This document shows, one piece after another, positions 7,594-18,900 of a stretch of 64,000 nucleotides of DNA. A model generated the notes under the pieces. It did not search any database. It saw only the letters and a program-made list of their open reading frames with translations, and was not told the DNA's origin. Positions within the stretch are counted from its first letter, which is position 1. Each line of letters opens with the position of its first letter. This DNA is from Bifidobacterium reuteri DSM 23975 (GTDB taxonomy: Bacteria > Actinomycetota > Actinomycetes > Actinomycetales > Bifidobacteriaceae). The stretch spans positions 124,001 to 188,000 of the forward strand of contig NZ_JGZK01000002.1 of NCBI RefSeq assembly GCF_000741695.1. The letters run 5' to 3'. The translations under genes and the position numbers were made by a program.

Positions 7594-10200
7594 TCAGAGT
7601 GCGGCGTTGTAGTCGCGCACTGCGAGCGTGCGATGCGAGGAGGCCACATTCTCCACGATCAAGCGCTTCAGCGCATTGTCCGCGGCGAAGTGTTCCTCCA
7701 GCCATGCATCGCCCAACTTGGTCAGGGTGGCGGGATCGGCATACCCGGGGTACAGCCCGTTCAACAGGCTTCCCATGTGGTAGGTCTTGTTGGCCCAGAT
7801 CCAATCCACCGTCTCGAAGTACCTGGCGGCGAACGGTTCGGCGAGATCGGGGCGCGGCGTGGCGGAGAATCCACGAGCGACGGCCTCGAGCTGCGCATTG
7901 GTCAGCTCGCTGTTGTTGAGCGCCTCGTTCCAAGCCCATTCCTTGGCCTCGGCGGTGGCCTTGACCGCGCGGGCACCAAGCGCGAACTCACGGTTTTCGG
8001 TGGTGTCCCTCTTGGCGAGCTGCGCCTCGATGTCGCTGTCGCCGAATTCGTTCACCGACGCCAGCGCATTGACGATCGTCCAAGTGAAGTTGTTGTCGAT
8101 GTCAAGGCCGTCAAGCGTCACCGTGCCGTCCAGCAGACCGTGCGCGTTGGCGGCGAATGCGGCATCGCCCTCCTCTCCATAGCCGAGGTAGGCGGTGATG
8201 AGCTGGAACTGGGTGTCCGACCCCGCCTCCGCGGCATTGGCCAGGGTCCACAGTTCGGCAGCGACGTGGCGCAACACCTCCTCGCGGCGGGCCGGTGCCA
8301 CATAATGGTGAGCAGTGGTGCTCATGCAGGCGAGGGCGTAACGGAATGTGGTGGATTCGGTTTCGGTGGCCAGCAGACGCAGCGTCATGTCGACGAACCG
8401 TTCGGCCGGGAACTCGCCGTCACGGGTCATATCCCAGAAGGCCAGCCAGGTCACCGCACGAGCCAGGGCATCACCGAATCGATGCAGGTTGGCTTCGGCG
8501 AACGCCTGGGATTCGGCGTCGAAACGAATCTTGGTGTAGGTCAGGTCGTCGTCGTTCACCAGAATGAATGCGGGGCGCTTCTTGCCCTCCGCCGACTGGA
8601 CCAGTGTGGTCTCGCCGTCCACGTCCAGCTCGAACTGGTCGGTGCGCACGACCGTGCCGCTGTCCTTATCTTCGTTGTAGAAGCCGACGGCCAGACGGTG
8701 CGGACGCAATACCGGATGCTCGTCGGGTGCGGTCTGCGTGAGCTTCAGCTCGGCGATGGTGCCGTTCCTGCCCTCCTGGACACTCGCGGCGATGGTGTTG
8801 ATGCCGGATTCCTCCAGCCACTTGGCGCTCCATGCCTTGAGGTCGCGTCCGGAGGTATTCTCCAGCTCGTGCAGGAGGTCGGCCAACGTGGCGTTGGAGT
8901 AGGCATGACGGTTGAGGTAGTTGTTGATGCCGGCGAAGAACTGCTGACGGCCTACGTAGAAGGCGAGCTGCTTGAGCACGGAGGCGCCCTTGGCATAGGT
9001 GATGCCGTCGAAGTTCACATAGGTGTCGTTCAGATCGTTGATCGGCGCGACGATCGGGTGCGTGGTAGGCAGCTGATCCTGACGAAGCGCCCAGCTCTTC
9101 TCGCCGGAGCAGAAGGTGGCCCAGGCGTCATGCCATTCGGTGGCTTCGGCGGTGGCCAATGTGGACGTGAACTCGGCGAAGGATTCGTTGAGCCACAGGT
9201 CATTCCACCACTTCATGGTCACGTAATCGCCGAACCACATGTGCGCCAGCTCGTGGAGCACGGTCACCACACGGCGCTCGGCCAGAGCGTCGGTCACCTT
9301 GGATTCGAACACGTAGGAGTCACGGATGGTGACCATGCCGATGTTCTCCATGGCGCCCGCATTGTATTCTGGCACGTAGATCTGGTCGAACTTGGCGTAC
9401 GGGTACGGCACGCCCCAGGTCTTGGCGTAGAAGGCGAAGCCCTTCTTGGTGATGTCGAACAGGTAGTCCACATCCTTGGCGAAGGCCTCGGCCAGAGACT
9501 GGCGGCAGTACTGGGCCATGGGCACGGTACGGCCGTCCTCGTTGTGATATTCGGTATGCCATTGCGCGTACGGACCGGCGCAGATGGCGGTCAGGTAGGA
9601 GCTCATCACCGGGGTCGGTTGGAACTTCCACAGACGGCTGGTCTCGTTCGGCTTCTCGCCCAACGTGCCATCGAGGGTTTCGCGCGGATCATCCTCAACG
9701 CTTGCCTCCGGCATGTTGGATGTCACGATCCAGCTGGCCGGCGCGAGCACCTTGAAATCGAACGTGGCCTTGAGATCGGGCTGGTCGAAGACGGCATAGA
9801 CGCGGCGGGCGTCCGGGACCTCGAACTGGGAGTAGAGGTAGATGTTGCCGTCCGACGGGTCCACTGAACGGTGCAGGCCTTCGCCGGTGTTGGAGTACCG
9901 GCACAGGGCGGTGACGGTCACTTCGTTCTTGGTCTTCAGACCGGTCAGTTCGATGCGATTGTCCTGATACGCCTTTGCCGGATCCAGCGGCGTGCCATTG
10001 AGCTCGATGGCGGTGACCTCATCGGCGATAAGGTCCAGGAACGTGGATGAGCCTTCCTGCGCATTGAAACAGATCAGCGCCTTGGAACCGAAGTTCTTCG
10101 GGCCGACCGTCAAGTCAAGATCGACATGATAGTGAATCGGCGCTTCGACTACCGCCTTGCGCTCCTCGGCCTCAACGCGGGTCAGATTAGAACCGGGCAT
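7594..10200 (-). CDS. pepN: Aminopeptidase N (M1 family zinc metallopeptidase)
   Basis: This cytoplasmic zinc aminopeptidase trims N-terminal residues from peptides in amino-acid recycling. The 868-residue protein has the substrate-recognition motif GAMENIG (about residue 280), the zinc site HELAHMWFG, and the downstream Glu ligand in NESFAEF about 20 residues later. The C-terminal ERAP1-like helical domain is complete. The length matches actinobacterial PepN (about 850-870). It is a single-gene unit ending in a hairpin, with a 208-bp upstream region carrying short tandem repeats. Confidence 0.96.
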   Translation of the reverse strand: MPGSNLTRVEAEERKAVVEAPIHYHVDLDLTVGPKNFGSKALICFNAQEGSSTFLDLIADEVTAIELNGTPLDPAKAYQDNRIELTGLKTKNEVTVTALCRYSNTGEGLHRSVDPSDGNIYLYSQFEVPDARRVYAVFDQPDLKATFDFKVLAPASWIVTSNMPEASVEDDPRETLDGTLGEKPNETSRLWKFQPTPVMSSYLTAICAGPYAQWHTEYHNEDGRTVPMAQYCRQSLAEAFAKDVDYLFDITKKGFAFYAKTWGVPYPYAKFDQIYVPEYNAGAMENIGMVTIRDSYVFESKVTDALAERRVVTVLHELAHMWFGDYVTMKWWNDLWLNESFAEFTSTLATAEATEWHDAWATFCSGEKSWALRQDQLPTTHPIVAPINDLNDTYVNFDGITYAKGASVLKQLAFYVGRQQFFAGINNYLNRHAYSNATLADLLHELENTSGRDLKAWSAKWLEESGINTIAASVQEGRNGTIAELKLTQTAPDEHPVLRPHRLAVGFYNEDKDSGTVVRTDQFELDVDGETTLVQSAEGKKRPAFILVNDDDLTYTKIRFDAESQAFAEANLHRFGDALARAVTWLAFWDMTRDGEFPAERFVDMTLRLLATETESTTFRYALACMSTTAHHYVAPARREEVLRHVAAELWTLANAAEAGSDTQFQLITAYLGYGEEGDAAFAANAHGLLDGTVTLDGLDIDNNFTWTIVNALASVNEFGDSDIEAQLAKRDTTENREFALGARAVKATAEAKEWAWNEALNNSELTNAQLEAVARGFSATPRPDLAEPFAARYFETVDWIWANKTYHMGSLLNGLYPGYADPATLTKLGDAWLEEHFAADNALKRLIVENVASSHRTLAVRDYNAAL

Positions 10201-10248
10201 GCTGTGCGATACTCCTTATGCTCGTACCTGTGTTGTTTCGGATTCGAT

Positions 10249-10282
10249 GTTCGGATGTTCGGATGTTCGGATTCGTACGAAA
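10249..10282. repeat. Three tandem GTTCGGAT units plus TTCGTACGAA palindrome
   Basis: Upstream of pepN, GTTCGGAT is repeated three times without spacing (10249-10272), overlapping a perfect 10-bp palindrome TTCGTACGAA. A related TTTCGGATTCGAT precedes the array and ACGAACCG follows it. This could be a regulator binding site for pepN or simple slippage; sequence alone cannot decide. The remainder of the pepN-rnj gap shows nothing else. Confidence 0.45.
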
Positions 10283-10408
10283 TCGACGAACCGAATCATT
10301 AGTTGTTCGGTATGCTTGCGGCGCGTATCACGGGGATACGCGCCGGAGGCTGATAACTACTGGTGACTGCTGGCCTTCTGCCGATGGCTGTCCATGGACT
10401 ATTGACGA

Positions 10409-12253
10409 CTACTGGTTGTTGTCGGCGATTTCGACATCCTGGGCGATATCGGCCACAACGGGCACGATCATCGGCTTGCGGTGCAGCTGTCGGGCGACCC
10501 AGCCACCAAGCGTACGGCGCATGATCTGCTGCAGCTTGTACGTGTCCTTGGTGCCTTGCATCATCGCGTCGTTCAATTGCTCGACGATCTGGCCGCAGAC
10601 CCGGTCGAATTCGCTTTCGTCTTCGGCCACGGCGTTCAGATAGATCTTCGGTCCGGTGACGACCTCGCGATTGTCGGTGTCCACCACCACGAACGCGGAG
10701 ACGAAGCCCTCGGTGCCGAGGATGCGGCGCTTCTCCAGCTCTTCGTCGGTCAGCTCGCCCACCGAATCACCATCGACATACACGTAGCCGCACGGCACGG
10801 AGCCGACGACCGCGGCCTTGCCATGATAGAGGTCGACCACGTCGCCGTCTTCCGCCAATACCACGTTCTGCGGATCGACACCGGTCTTGACCGCGATCAG
10901 GCCATTGGCCACCAGATGGCGGTTCTCACCGTGGATAGGCATGGCGCACTTGGGCTTGACGATGTTGTACATGTACAGCAGCTCGCCCTCATTGCAGTGG
11001 CCGGACACGTGCACGGCGGCATTGTCTCGGTTGACGACCTTGGCGCCAAGCTGCACGAGCTTGTTGATCACCTTGTAGACGCCGTGCTCGTTGCCGGGAA
11101 TCAGGGAGCTGGCAAGAATCACCGTATCGAACTCGTTGATATGGATGTCACGGTGGTTGCCGTCCGCGATGCGGCCGAGGGCGGCCATCGGTTCGCCTTG
11201 GGAACCGGTGCACATGTAGACGAGTTTGTCGTCCTGGATGTCGTTGGCCTGCTTGAGGTCGACCACAGTGCCTTCGGGAATGTGCAGGTAGCCGAGATCG
11301 GCAGCGATGGACATGTTGCGCACCATGGAACGTCCGACGAACACGACTTTGCGGCCGTACTTATGGGCGGCGTCCACCACCTGCTGCACGCGATGCACGT
11401 GGGAGGAGAAGCTTGCCACGATGATCTTGCGAGTGGCCTGGGCGAACGCCTGATCCAGTGCCGGACCGATGGAGGTCTCCGGCTTGACGAAGCCGGGAAC
11501 CTCGGCGTTGGTGGAGTCCATCATCAGCAGGTCCACGCCTTTTTCGCCGATCTTGCCGAATTCCACCAGATCGGTGATGCGATGGTCGAGAGGAAGCTGG
11601 TCAAGCTTGATGTCTCCCGTGTCGATCAGCGATCCGGCCGGGGTCTTGACATAGACGGCGAGGGCGTCCGGGATGGAATGGGTCACATTGACGAATTCGA
11701 GGTCGAAGGGACCGACCTTGAGCTTCTCACGGCCGGTCACCTCCACCTTGGTGGGGTTCTGATGGTGCTCCTTGCACTTGGCGTCCACGAAGGCGAGCGT
11801 CAGCTTGGAACCGATCAGCGGGATGTCCGGACGGAGCTTGAGCAGGTACGGCACGCCGCCGATATGATCTTCATGGCCATGGGTCAGCACCAGAGCGTCC
11901 ACTTTGTCGAGACGGTTCTTGATGTAGCTGAAGTCAGGCAGAATCAGGTCGACGCCGGGCTGTTCCTCCTCGGGGAACAATACACCGCAGTCGATGAGCA
12001 GCAGGTGACCGTTGTATTCGATCACGTTCATGTTACGGCCGATTTCGCCCAAGCCACCGAGCGGCGTGATGCGCATGGAGCCCTTGCGGTACTTCGGAGG
12101 CGCAATCAGCACGGCATCCTGCTGGGGAGCGGTAGGTGCCTGATTGATCTTGCGGGACGGGGTGCGGCCGCCGTCGCTCCTGTTGTTCCTGCGGTTGGAG
12201 CTGCGGCGGCGTGAATTGCTGTTTCTGGTTGTGTTCTTGTGTTCTTGTGCCAT
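10409..12253 (-). CDS. rnj: Ribonuclease J
   Basis: RNase J is a metallo-beta-lactamase-fold ribonuclease with 5'-3' exonuclease and endonuclease activity, acting in mRNA turnover and rRNA maturation. The 614-residue protein has a basic Ser/Asn/Arg-rich N-terminal extension of about 50 residues typical of actinobacterial RNase J. The zinc motif THGHEDHIGG follows, with later His ligands in the beta-CASP region (for example SGHCNEGEL), then the C-terminal domain. It is the last gene of dapB-dapA-rnj, an order common in Actinobacteria; the gap from dapA is 66 bp. Confidence 0.95.
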   Translation of the reverse strand: MAQEHKNTTRNSNSRRRSSNRRNNRSDGGRTPSRKINQAPTAPQQDAVLIAPPKYRKGSMRITPLGGLGEIGRNMNVIEYNGHLLLIDCGVLFPEEEQPGVDLILPDFSYIKNRLDKVDALVLTHGHEDHIGGVPYLLKLRPDIPLIGSKLTLAFVDAKCKEHHQNPTKVEVTGREKLKVGPFDLEFVNVTHSIPDALAVYVKTPAGSLIDTGDIKLDQLPLDHRITDLVEFGKIGEKGVDLLMMDSTNAEVPGFVKPETSIGPALDQAFAQATRKIIVASFSSHVHRVQQVVDAAHKYGRKVVFVGRSMVRNMSIAADLGYLHIPEGTVVDLKQANDIQDDKLVYMCTGSQGEPMAALGRIADGNHRDIHINEFDTVILASSLIPGNEHGVYKVINKLVQLGAKVVNRDNAAVHVSGHCNEGELLYMYNIVKPKCAMPIHGENRHLVANGLIAVKTGVDPQNVVLAEDGDVVDLYHGKAAVVGSVPCGYVYVDGDSVGELTDEELEKRRILGTEGFVSAFVVVDTDNREVVTGPKIYLNAVAEDESEFDRVCGQIVEQLNDAMMQGTKDTYKLQQIMRRTLGGWVARQLHRKPMIVPVVADIAQDVEIADNNQ

Positions 12254-12319
12254 ATCTTCTTGGATTTTCTGTTGTTATGCCTCTGCTCTGTCATGCAGGG
12301 GCGGCGGGCTGGCAACCCG

Positions 12320-13225
12320 TTACAGCAGTCCGGCAGCGCGCATGCCCTCTTCAGCCTTATCGAGCTGAGTGGCGTCGGGCCCGATATTCGGCAGACGCAT
12401 GACGGTGGAGGGAATATAACCCTTGACCTTGAGCGCGGCCTTGGCCATGACGGCCTGATAGCCGTCACCGTTCAACGCGTGGACGAGAGGCGCAAGCTGG
12501 TTGGCAAGACGACGGGCAGTGGTGATATCGCCACGGTCGAATGCCTGGACAAGCTGCTGCATGGGGTTGGAGGCGACGTGGGCGATCACGGAGATGATGC
12601 CGACGGCGCCAATGGAAAGGAACGGCAGGAACAGGCCGTCATCGCCGGAATACCAGGCGAGACCTGTGCGCTGCTGCTTCTCCACTGCGGCTGCAAGATC
12701 GCCGGTGGCGTCCTTGACAGCCTTGACGTGTTCGAGTTCGGCCAGACGGTCGTATGTCTCGACCTTGACCTTCAAACCGGTACGGCCGGGAACATCGTAG
12801 ACGATGATCGGCTTCTCGGCTGATTCGTCGACGGCTTTGTAATGACCGACGACACCGTCCTGCGAAGGACGGGAGTAATACGGCATGACGACGAGCACCG
12901 CGTCAGCGCCCGCTTCCTGGGTCTGCTCGACCATGCGAACCGTATGAGCGGTGTCGTTGGAGCCGGCTCCGGAAATCACCGGAACGGTCACGGCCTCCTT
13001 GACGGCCCTGACCAGTTCGACTTTCTCTTCCATGTGGGTGACAGGCGATTCACCGGTGGTGCCGTTGACCACCAGACCGTCTGCACCGTCCTCGACCAAA
13101 TGCTTGGCGAGCGCGACCGCCGCATCGAAATCGACACTGCCATCCGCCTTCATAGGCGTGACCATCGCCGGCAGAATACGACCGAAAGGCGCTGGGTCAA
13201 GAAGATGCATATCATGCTCGCTCAT
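12320..13225 (-). CDS. dapA: 4-hydroxy-tetrahydrodipicolinate synthase
   Basis: DapA condenses pyruvate with aspartate semialdehyde, the first committed step to diaminopimelate and lysine. Visible features are VNGTTGES (substrate-binding loop), the Tyr in MPYYSRPSQ, and the Schiff-base Lys in VKDATGDL. The start MSEHDMHLLDP (301 residues) is chosen because it gives the usual family length. An alternative start 16 codons upstream (13273) is in frame, but neither has a strong ribosome site. The extra leader region contains a repeated ATTGATTGTC. It lies between dapB and rnj in one minus-strand operon. Confidence 0.93.
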   Translation of the reverse strand: MSEHDMHLLDPAPFGRILPAMVTPMKADGSVDFDAAVALAKHLVEDGADGLVVNGTTGESPVTHMEEKVELVRAVKEAVTVPVISGAGSNDTAHTVRMVEQTQEAGADAVLVVMPYYSRPSQDGVVGHYKAVDESAEKPIIVYDVPGRTGLKVKVETYDRLAELEHVKAVKDATGDLAAAVEKQQRTGLAWYSGDDGLFLPFLSIGAVGIISVIAHVASNPMQQLVQAFDRGDITTARRLANQLAPLVHALNGDGYQAVMAKAALKVKGYIPSTVMRLPNIGPDATQLDKAEEGMRAAGLL

Positions 13226-13422
13226 AATGTTCACCGTACTTCCCGTTGTGGACTCTTCATCATTGATTGTCATTGATTGTCATTGATTCATTTACGATTG
13301 TCTGCGTTATGGCTGCGGCCGATTAGCCACCGCGCCGCAAGGTGCCTGTGAACGGCCGAGTGATGAACGGCCGGGCAGGGCACGCGCGTTGTTCGATGAT
13401 CTGCGAACCGGCGTCCGCCGAA

Positions 13423-14193
<771 letters not shown>

Positions 14194-14389
14194 TCAGGTC
14201 AGGCGCGTATTGCTTGCTGTATTGCCGTTGTATTGCCGGTAAAACGGCAACCAGCCTATCACCGGACAGCGTACGCGCCACACGAATGTCCAATATGGCG
14301 GACGCGGCGACACCGGCTGCGACGAACGCAACGGCATCAACAGACCGGAGATCAACGAAGCCGCCATGTCAACCGGTCATCCACTGTCG

Positions 14390-15772
14390 TCAATCACGTC
14401 GTCTGGCGAGCCACCAACCTACAAGGGCAAGGGGCACCGCCGCCAGCGTGAACAGGAACGGCAGCATCATGCCGACATGCGGACCGGCTGCATCCAATGC
14501 GATGCCCGCCACCGACGATCCAATCGAAGTGCCTACGGTACCTGCCGTGGTCACCCAGCTCAGTCCCTCGGTCAGGGATTGAGCAGGTACCAGATCCTTG
14601 ACGATGAGATTACCTGTGGCGAACAGCGGCGACACGGTCAGTCCGGCGAGTATCTCCACCAGTCCGAGCAGAAGAAGGTTGTCCATGGTGATGCGGAAGA
14701 ACACGTATCCCACGGTGAGCAACGCGAGGAACATCACCATGTGCGCCCAATGCGAGCCTTTGAGCTGACGCGACCCGAAGACCAGGGCGCCGATGCATGA
14801 CCCAAGCGCGAACATGGCCAGCTGGAGGCCCAGGAACGGTTCGAGGCCAAGCGCCTTCATGGATGCGGTGATCGACACATCGAATGAGGTGAAGCTCATG
14901 TTGAACACGATGAACACGGCAAGCAACGGCAGCACTCCCGCATAGAGCAAGGCGCTTCTGGGCTTGGCGCCTTGCATTTTCAGCTGGCGCAGCGTCAGCT
15001 GGTCGGCAACCGGTGCGGCGGTATCGGTGCCAGCGGCGCCGCCGGTGCCATTGGTGCCATTGCCCATCGTGGCATCTGATGCCTGACGCCGCCGGTCCGA
15101 TGCGTCGTCGATGGACACCGTCTCCACAAGGAGGCGAGGCTGGGTCGATTTCAGCGAGAAGAACACGGTTCCGCCGATGCCGCATGCGAGTGTAGGCACG
15201 AACAGCTGGGATACCGGATGCACCGAGGTGGCGAGCCATGCCGCAAGGATCGGCCCCAGGATGAACACGACCTCATCGATGGCGGCTTCCATGGCATATG
15301 CGGTGTTGAGCAGCTGCTCGCCGTCCTCCACATCGCGCAAGGCGTATGACCATCGAGTTCTGACCAATGCACCGAATGAGAACTGCGTGAGCCCCATGAT
15401 GATGGCCAGCACGAACAGCAGCGCAATGGGCACCCGAACCAGCGCGGCAAACGCGAATCCCAGCATGGCCGCGATCTGGACGGCGAGCGCCAGCCGTCCG
15501 ACACGAGCTTGTCCGAACCGGTCGAACGCACGCGCGTAGAACGGTGTGACACAGGACATGGCGAGCACATATACCGCGCTCATGGTGCCGGCGATGGTCC
15601 AATTGTCGTACAGATGATTCAATGCCAGCACGATGCCGAGGCTCATCATGGAAATCGGCAGACGGGCCACGGCACCGGAAGGACGAGAACGCTTGGTGCC
15701 AGGCAGTGCGAACAGACGCCGATATGGCGATGGGGTGGGATACGACTTGGTAACAGCTCGAGCCGTAGACAC
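14390..15772 (-). CDS. MFS transporter
   Basis: This is a 460-residue polytopic membrane protein of the major facilitator superfamily with about 12 predicted helices. Between the halves (about residues 215-270) is a hydrophilic Gly/Thr/Ala-rich loop (GNGTNGTGGAAGTDTAA). Helix 2-3 region ARAFDRFGQARVGR resembles the MFS motif A. The start is GTG, preceded by AGGAG at 6 nt. Substrate is not predictable. It stands alone between dapB and adnB, with an inverted repeat just upstream that could bind a regulator. An export function is plausible but unproven. Confidence 0.85.
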   Translation of the reverse strand: MSTARAVTKSYPTPSPYRRLFALPGTKRSRPSGAVARLPISMMSLGIVLALNHLYDNWTIAGTMSAVYVLAMSCVTPFYARAFDRFGQARVGRLALAVQIAAMLGFAFAALVRVPIALLFVLAIIMGLTQFSFGALVRTRWSYALRDVEDGEQLLNTAYAMEAAIDEVVFILGPILAAWLATSVHPVSQLFVPTLACGIGGTVFFSLKSTQPRLLVETVSIDDASDRRRQASDATMGNGTNGTGGAAGTDTAAPVADQLTLRQLKMQGAKPRSALLYAGVLPLLAVFIVFNMSFTSFDVSITASMKALGLEPFLGLQLAMFALGSCIGALVFGSRQLKGSHWAHMVMFLALLTVGYVFFRITMDNLLLLGLVEILAGLTVSPLFATGNLIVKDLVPAQSLTEGLSWVTTAGTVGTSIGSSVAGIALDAAGPHVGMMLPFLFTLAAVPLALVGWWLARRRD

Positions 15773-15799
15773 GTATTACTCCTTACTGGTGGGTTCTCC

Positions 15800-15825
15800 G
15801 GCACGTGCGCCCGCCCACACGTGCC
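15800..15825. promoter_or_regulatory. Inverted repeat upstream of MFS gene, candidate operator
   Basis: GGCACGTG (15800-15807) and CACGTGCC (15818-15825) form a perfect 8-bp inverted repeat with a 10-nt spacer, 28-53 nt upstream of the MFS start codon. Each arm itself contains the palindrome CACGTG. The position fits an operator for a dimeric repressor or a leader hairpin. No regulator gene is adjacent. Confidence 0.4.
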
Positions 15826-15952
15826 TACCGAGGGTAGCGGTTCCCGAGCAACGTCACGCGGCGCGTTTCTCCCGCGGACATAGCAGTGTATACGGTGAGC
15901 GGCGTCCATCCGCCGCCCCTGTATGCACCCATGTCATAGACCGTGTCGAGGT

Positions 15953-18900
15953 CTAGTCGTTGTCAGATTGTTCGGGAATTCCGGAGCTCAACTCGGTAAG
16001 GATTTCCTGTTTGGTTTTGTCGCGGGCATGCAGCTCGCGCAAGCCTTCCTGAGGCTCACTGACATAGTAGAGGGTGGCGTCGATAGCGTCTAGCGGCACG
16101 TCCTCCACCACGGAGAGCAGCAGCCGATACATATCCAGCTGGGCGAGTTTGCGCTCGATGTCCTCAGGACGCGAGGGGCGTCTGCCGGTTTTCCAATCCA
16201 CCACGGTGAAACGCTTCGACGTATCGGAGACGTCAAGGCCGCCTTCGAACACCGCGTCCAGCTTCCCGTTGACGATGCCGATTGTCGGTATGTCCACGAC
16301 GATCGAACGTTCGGCCCACAACGGCCTGCGCATAGCCCATCGTGATTGCGAAAGTCTGGCGCACCAGTCCCGGAGACCCTGATGCTCCGCCACAGGCAGA
16401 TCAGGTGGCGTCTGCGTGCCATCCGCGGCAGCATCGATGAAGCGCTCGGCCCAGTCATGGAAACGGATGCCCGCCTGCGCAACCGGTGAGGAAAGGCGCG
16501 GGATCGGGCGCACCACATAACGCCAATAGGAGCGTTCCTCCCGTGCGCTCATGCCACCCACCATGGCCTGCAGACCGGTGACGTTCTGCCGCCCGGATGC
16601 GAGGATACGCTGCGCTCGGGCCTTGACTGCCCGATCCAGCGCCTCGCCCTCCAACGTATCCGCCATCAAATCGACATCGTCGGCCAGCAATTGCGCACGC
16701 TGAGACAATGGTCCGCATATCAGCGCCGCAGTGGATTGCCGATACGGCGCATCGGAAGAAGCGGCACCCCCGAAAGAGGCCTCGCCGACAGCACCGGCAC
16801 TGGTATCGGTCGCCATCATGGACTCGGCAATGGCGATGGCATGCCGGACCTCAGCGGTTCCGCGATGTAAGCGCCGTTCGACATCTGCGCTCAACGAAAC
16901 CGGCCATTGCAGGTCCACGACACGGCTTTCCTGTTCCAATGGGGTGCGCCACGCCTCGTCTACCACTGTCTCGCAGTATTCCTCGGCGCGCTCCCCCACG
17001 AAGAATCCATCCGGCGGAGCCATGCGCTCTCCTTGCGCGGAGACAAGCGCCACGGCATCGCCAAGTCGCTCCACGAACTCGCCGGCATCGACCATATGCG
17101 CGTGAGCGTGCAGGACATCATGGACCTCAAGCCAGAAATTGGACGGTTTGGCGGCACGCGACCGAGAACCCACCGCCGATGCATCCCGACCCAATTCGCT
17201 CGAATGTCGGCAATAGGTCAGCATGGCGTCATACCGGGCACGCGTCAATGCCACATAGACGAGTCGACGTTCGTCGGCATGTAGTCTTCGTCCGTATTCT
17301 TCGGCCTGTGTGAGATACCATCCTTCCGGATCCACCTCATCGACCCCATCGCCGTATTGACGCATCGATCCGAACGCCTCATCGTCGATGAGCTCGACAT
17401 CTTCCAAAGATTCCAGTGATTCCACCGGGTCTGCATCCACATCGGCATCGTGCGGGAATCGTGGCAGGATGGCGGCGTCGGCTCGCATGGGAACCGGGAC
17501 GGCCACGGGGTTGGTCAGCCACGAGTCTGCGGTCTCTTGGTATTCCGGGGCCACCCAGTGCCCCTGTTCCGTGCCTCCCGGATGATTGTCGTCCAATGTC
17601 ACCGAAAGGTGATCGCCTTGATTGCTGGGGAATCCGCCCGCAGTCATGCCCACTATGGCCACGGCATCCCACTCCAGTCCTTTGGACTGGTGCACGGTCA
17701 TCAATTCCACATCCACGGGAGCCGGAGGCAGGCTCGCCGCCTCGTCCTCCACGCTGCTCAGGTAATCGACCCATGTGATGAATCCACGCAATGATGGCGT
17801 CTGGTCAGGGGCGAGTTCCTGCGTATAGGTATCCACCAAATCCACGATGGTGTTCATCGGCGTTCGCGCCAGTGTGGGATTGACCTGATGACCGGGGTCG
17901 CGCAATGCGTTCGCTACAACCGTATCGATATCAAGGTTCAAAGCCTCGATGGCGGTTCTGACGACATCCGCAAGAGGATGCCCGATGGCACGATGCACCT
18001 GTTGCGCCGCCTGCGCCGCCTGCCGGACGGCACGACGCCCCAGCTCGCTCATTCCCTCCCAACTTGCAGGCGTATCGTTGCGCAACAGCAGGTCGGGGAC
18101 GAACACCGCATTGGCCACCTGATCGCGATGTTCGCGCACCACATCGGCACGTTCGGCTTCCGGCGTATCGGCGTCAGCCAACCCGGCTTCCACCAGAGCC
18201 CGGAAACGCTGCTGCGTATTGAGATTCTCCGCGATACGGGCCAGTGCAGTCAGATCGGACGCCGACATGTTGAACCGAGCCGTGGCCAATAGACGCATCA
18301 GCGAGCCTGTGTCAGTATGGTCCGACACCACATGCAGCAGCGCCAGCACGTCCCGGATCTCCGGACGTTCCAGCAAGGCCGAATAGCCGACGACGAATGT
18401 GGTCAATCCCGCACGTTCCAAGGCTTCCTGATAGAGGGGCATACGCGTTTTCGATCTGAACAGCACGGCCACATGCACCCGTTGTCCGGCACCCTGTTCC
18501 GCCTGTGCCCCGGTTCCATGTTGCCGCTTCTCTCCGTACCGACTTACTGCTGCAGCGCAGAACCGGACGACGGCATCGATCTCCTGCCCTGCCGTATCGA
18601 ACCCGAGCACGCCCATCGTGCCTTCCTCGGCATCGCTCATGGCGCCGAGCGCGGGAACGTCGACTTCATGCATCAGCGAGCTGGAAGGGCGCAACGGCGT
18701 GGAACGCAGCGGAAGCGTCAGGTCGTTGGCGGCCTCCAGCACGATTCTGCTGTTGCGTCGCGTGATGGACAGCGGGAACGGTGCGACGTCTCGCGCCATA
18801 TGGAAGTCACGCTGGAACATGCGGAATGCGCCTGGACTCGCCCCACGCCATGCATAAATGGACTGGAATGGGTCACCTACCGCGTTGACCGCACAATGAT

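Noticed and set aside
7570..9867. Open frame of 765 codons opposite pepN
   Set aside because: pepN has all zinc-peptidase motifs; the opposite frame is a composition artefact.
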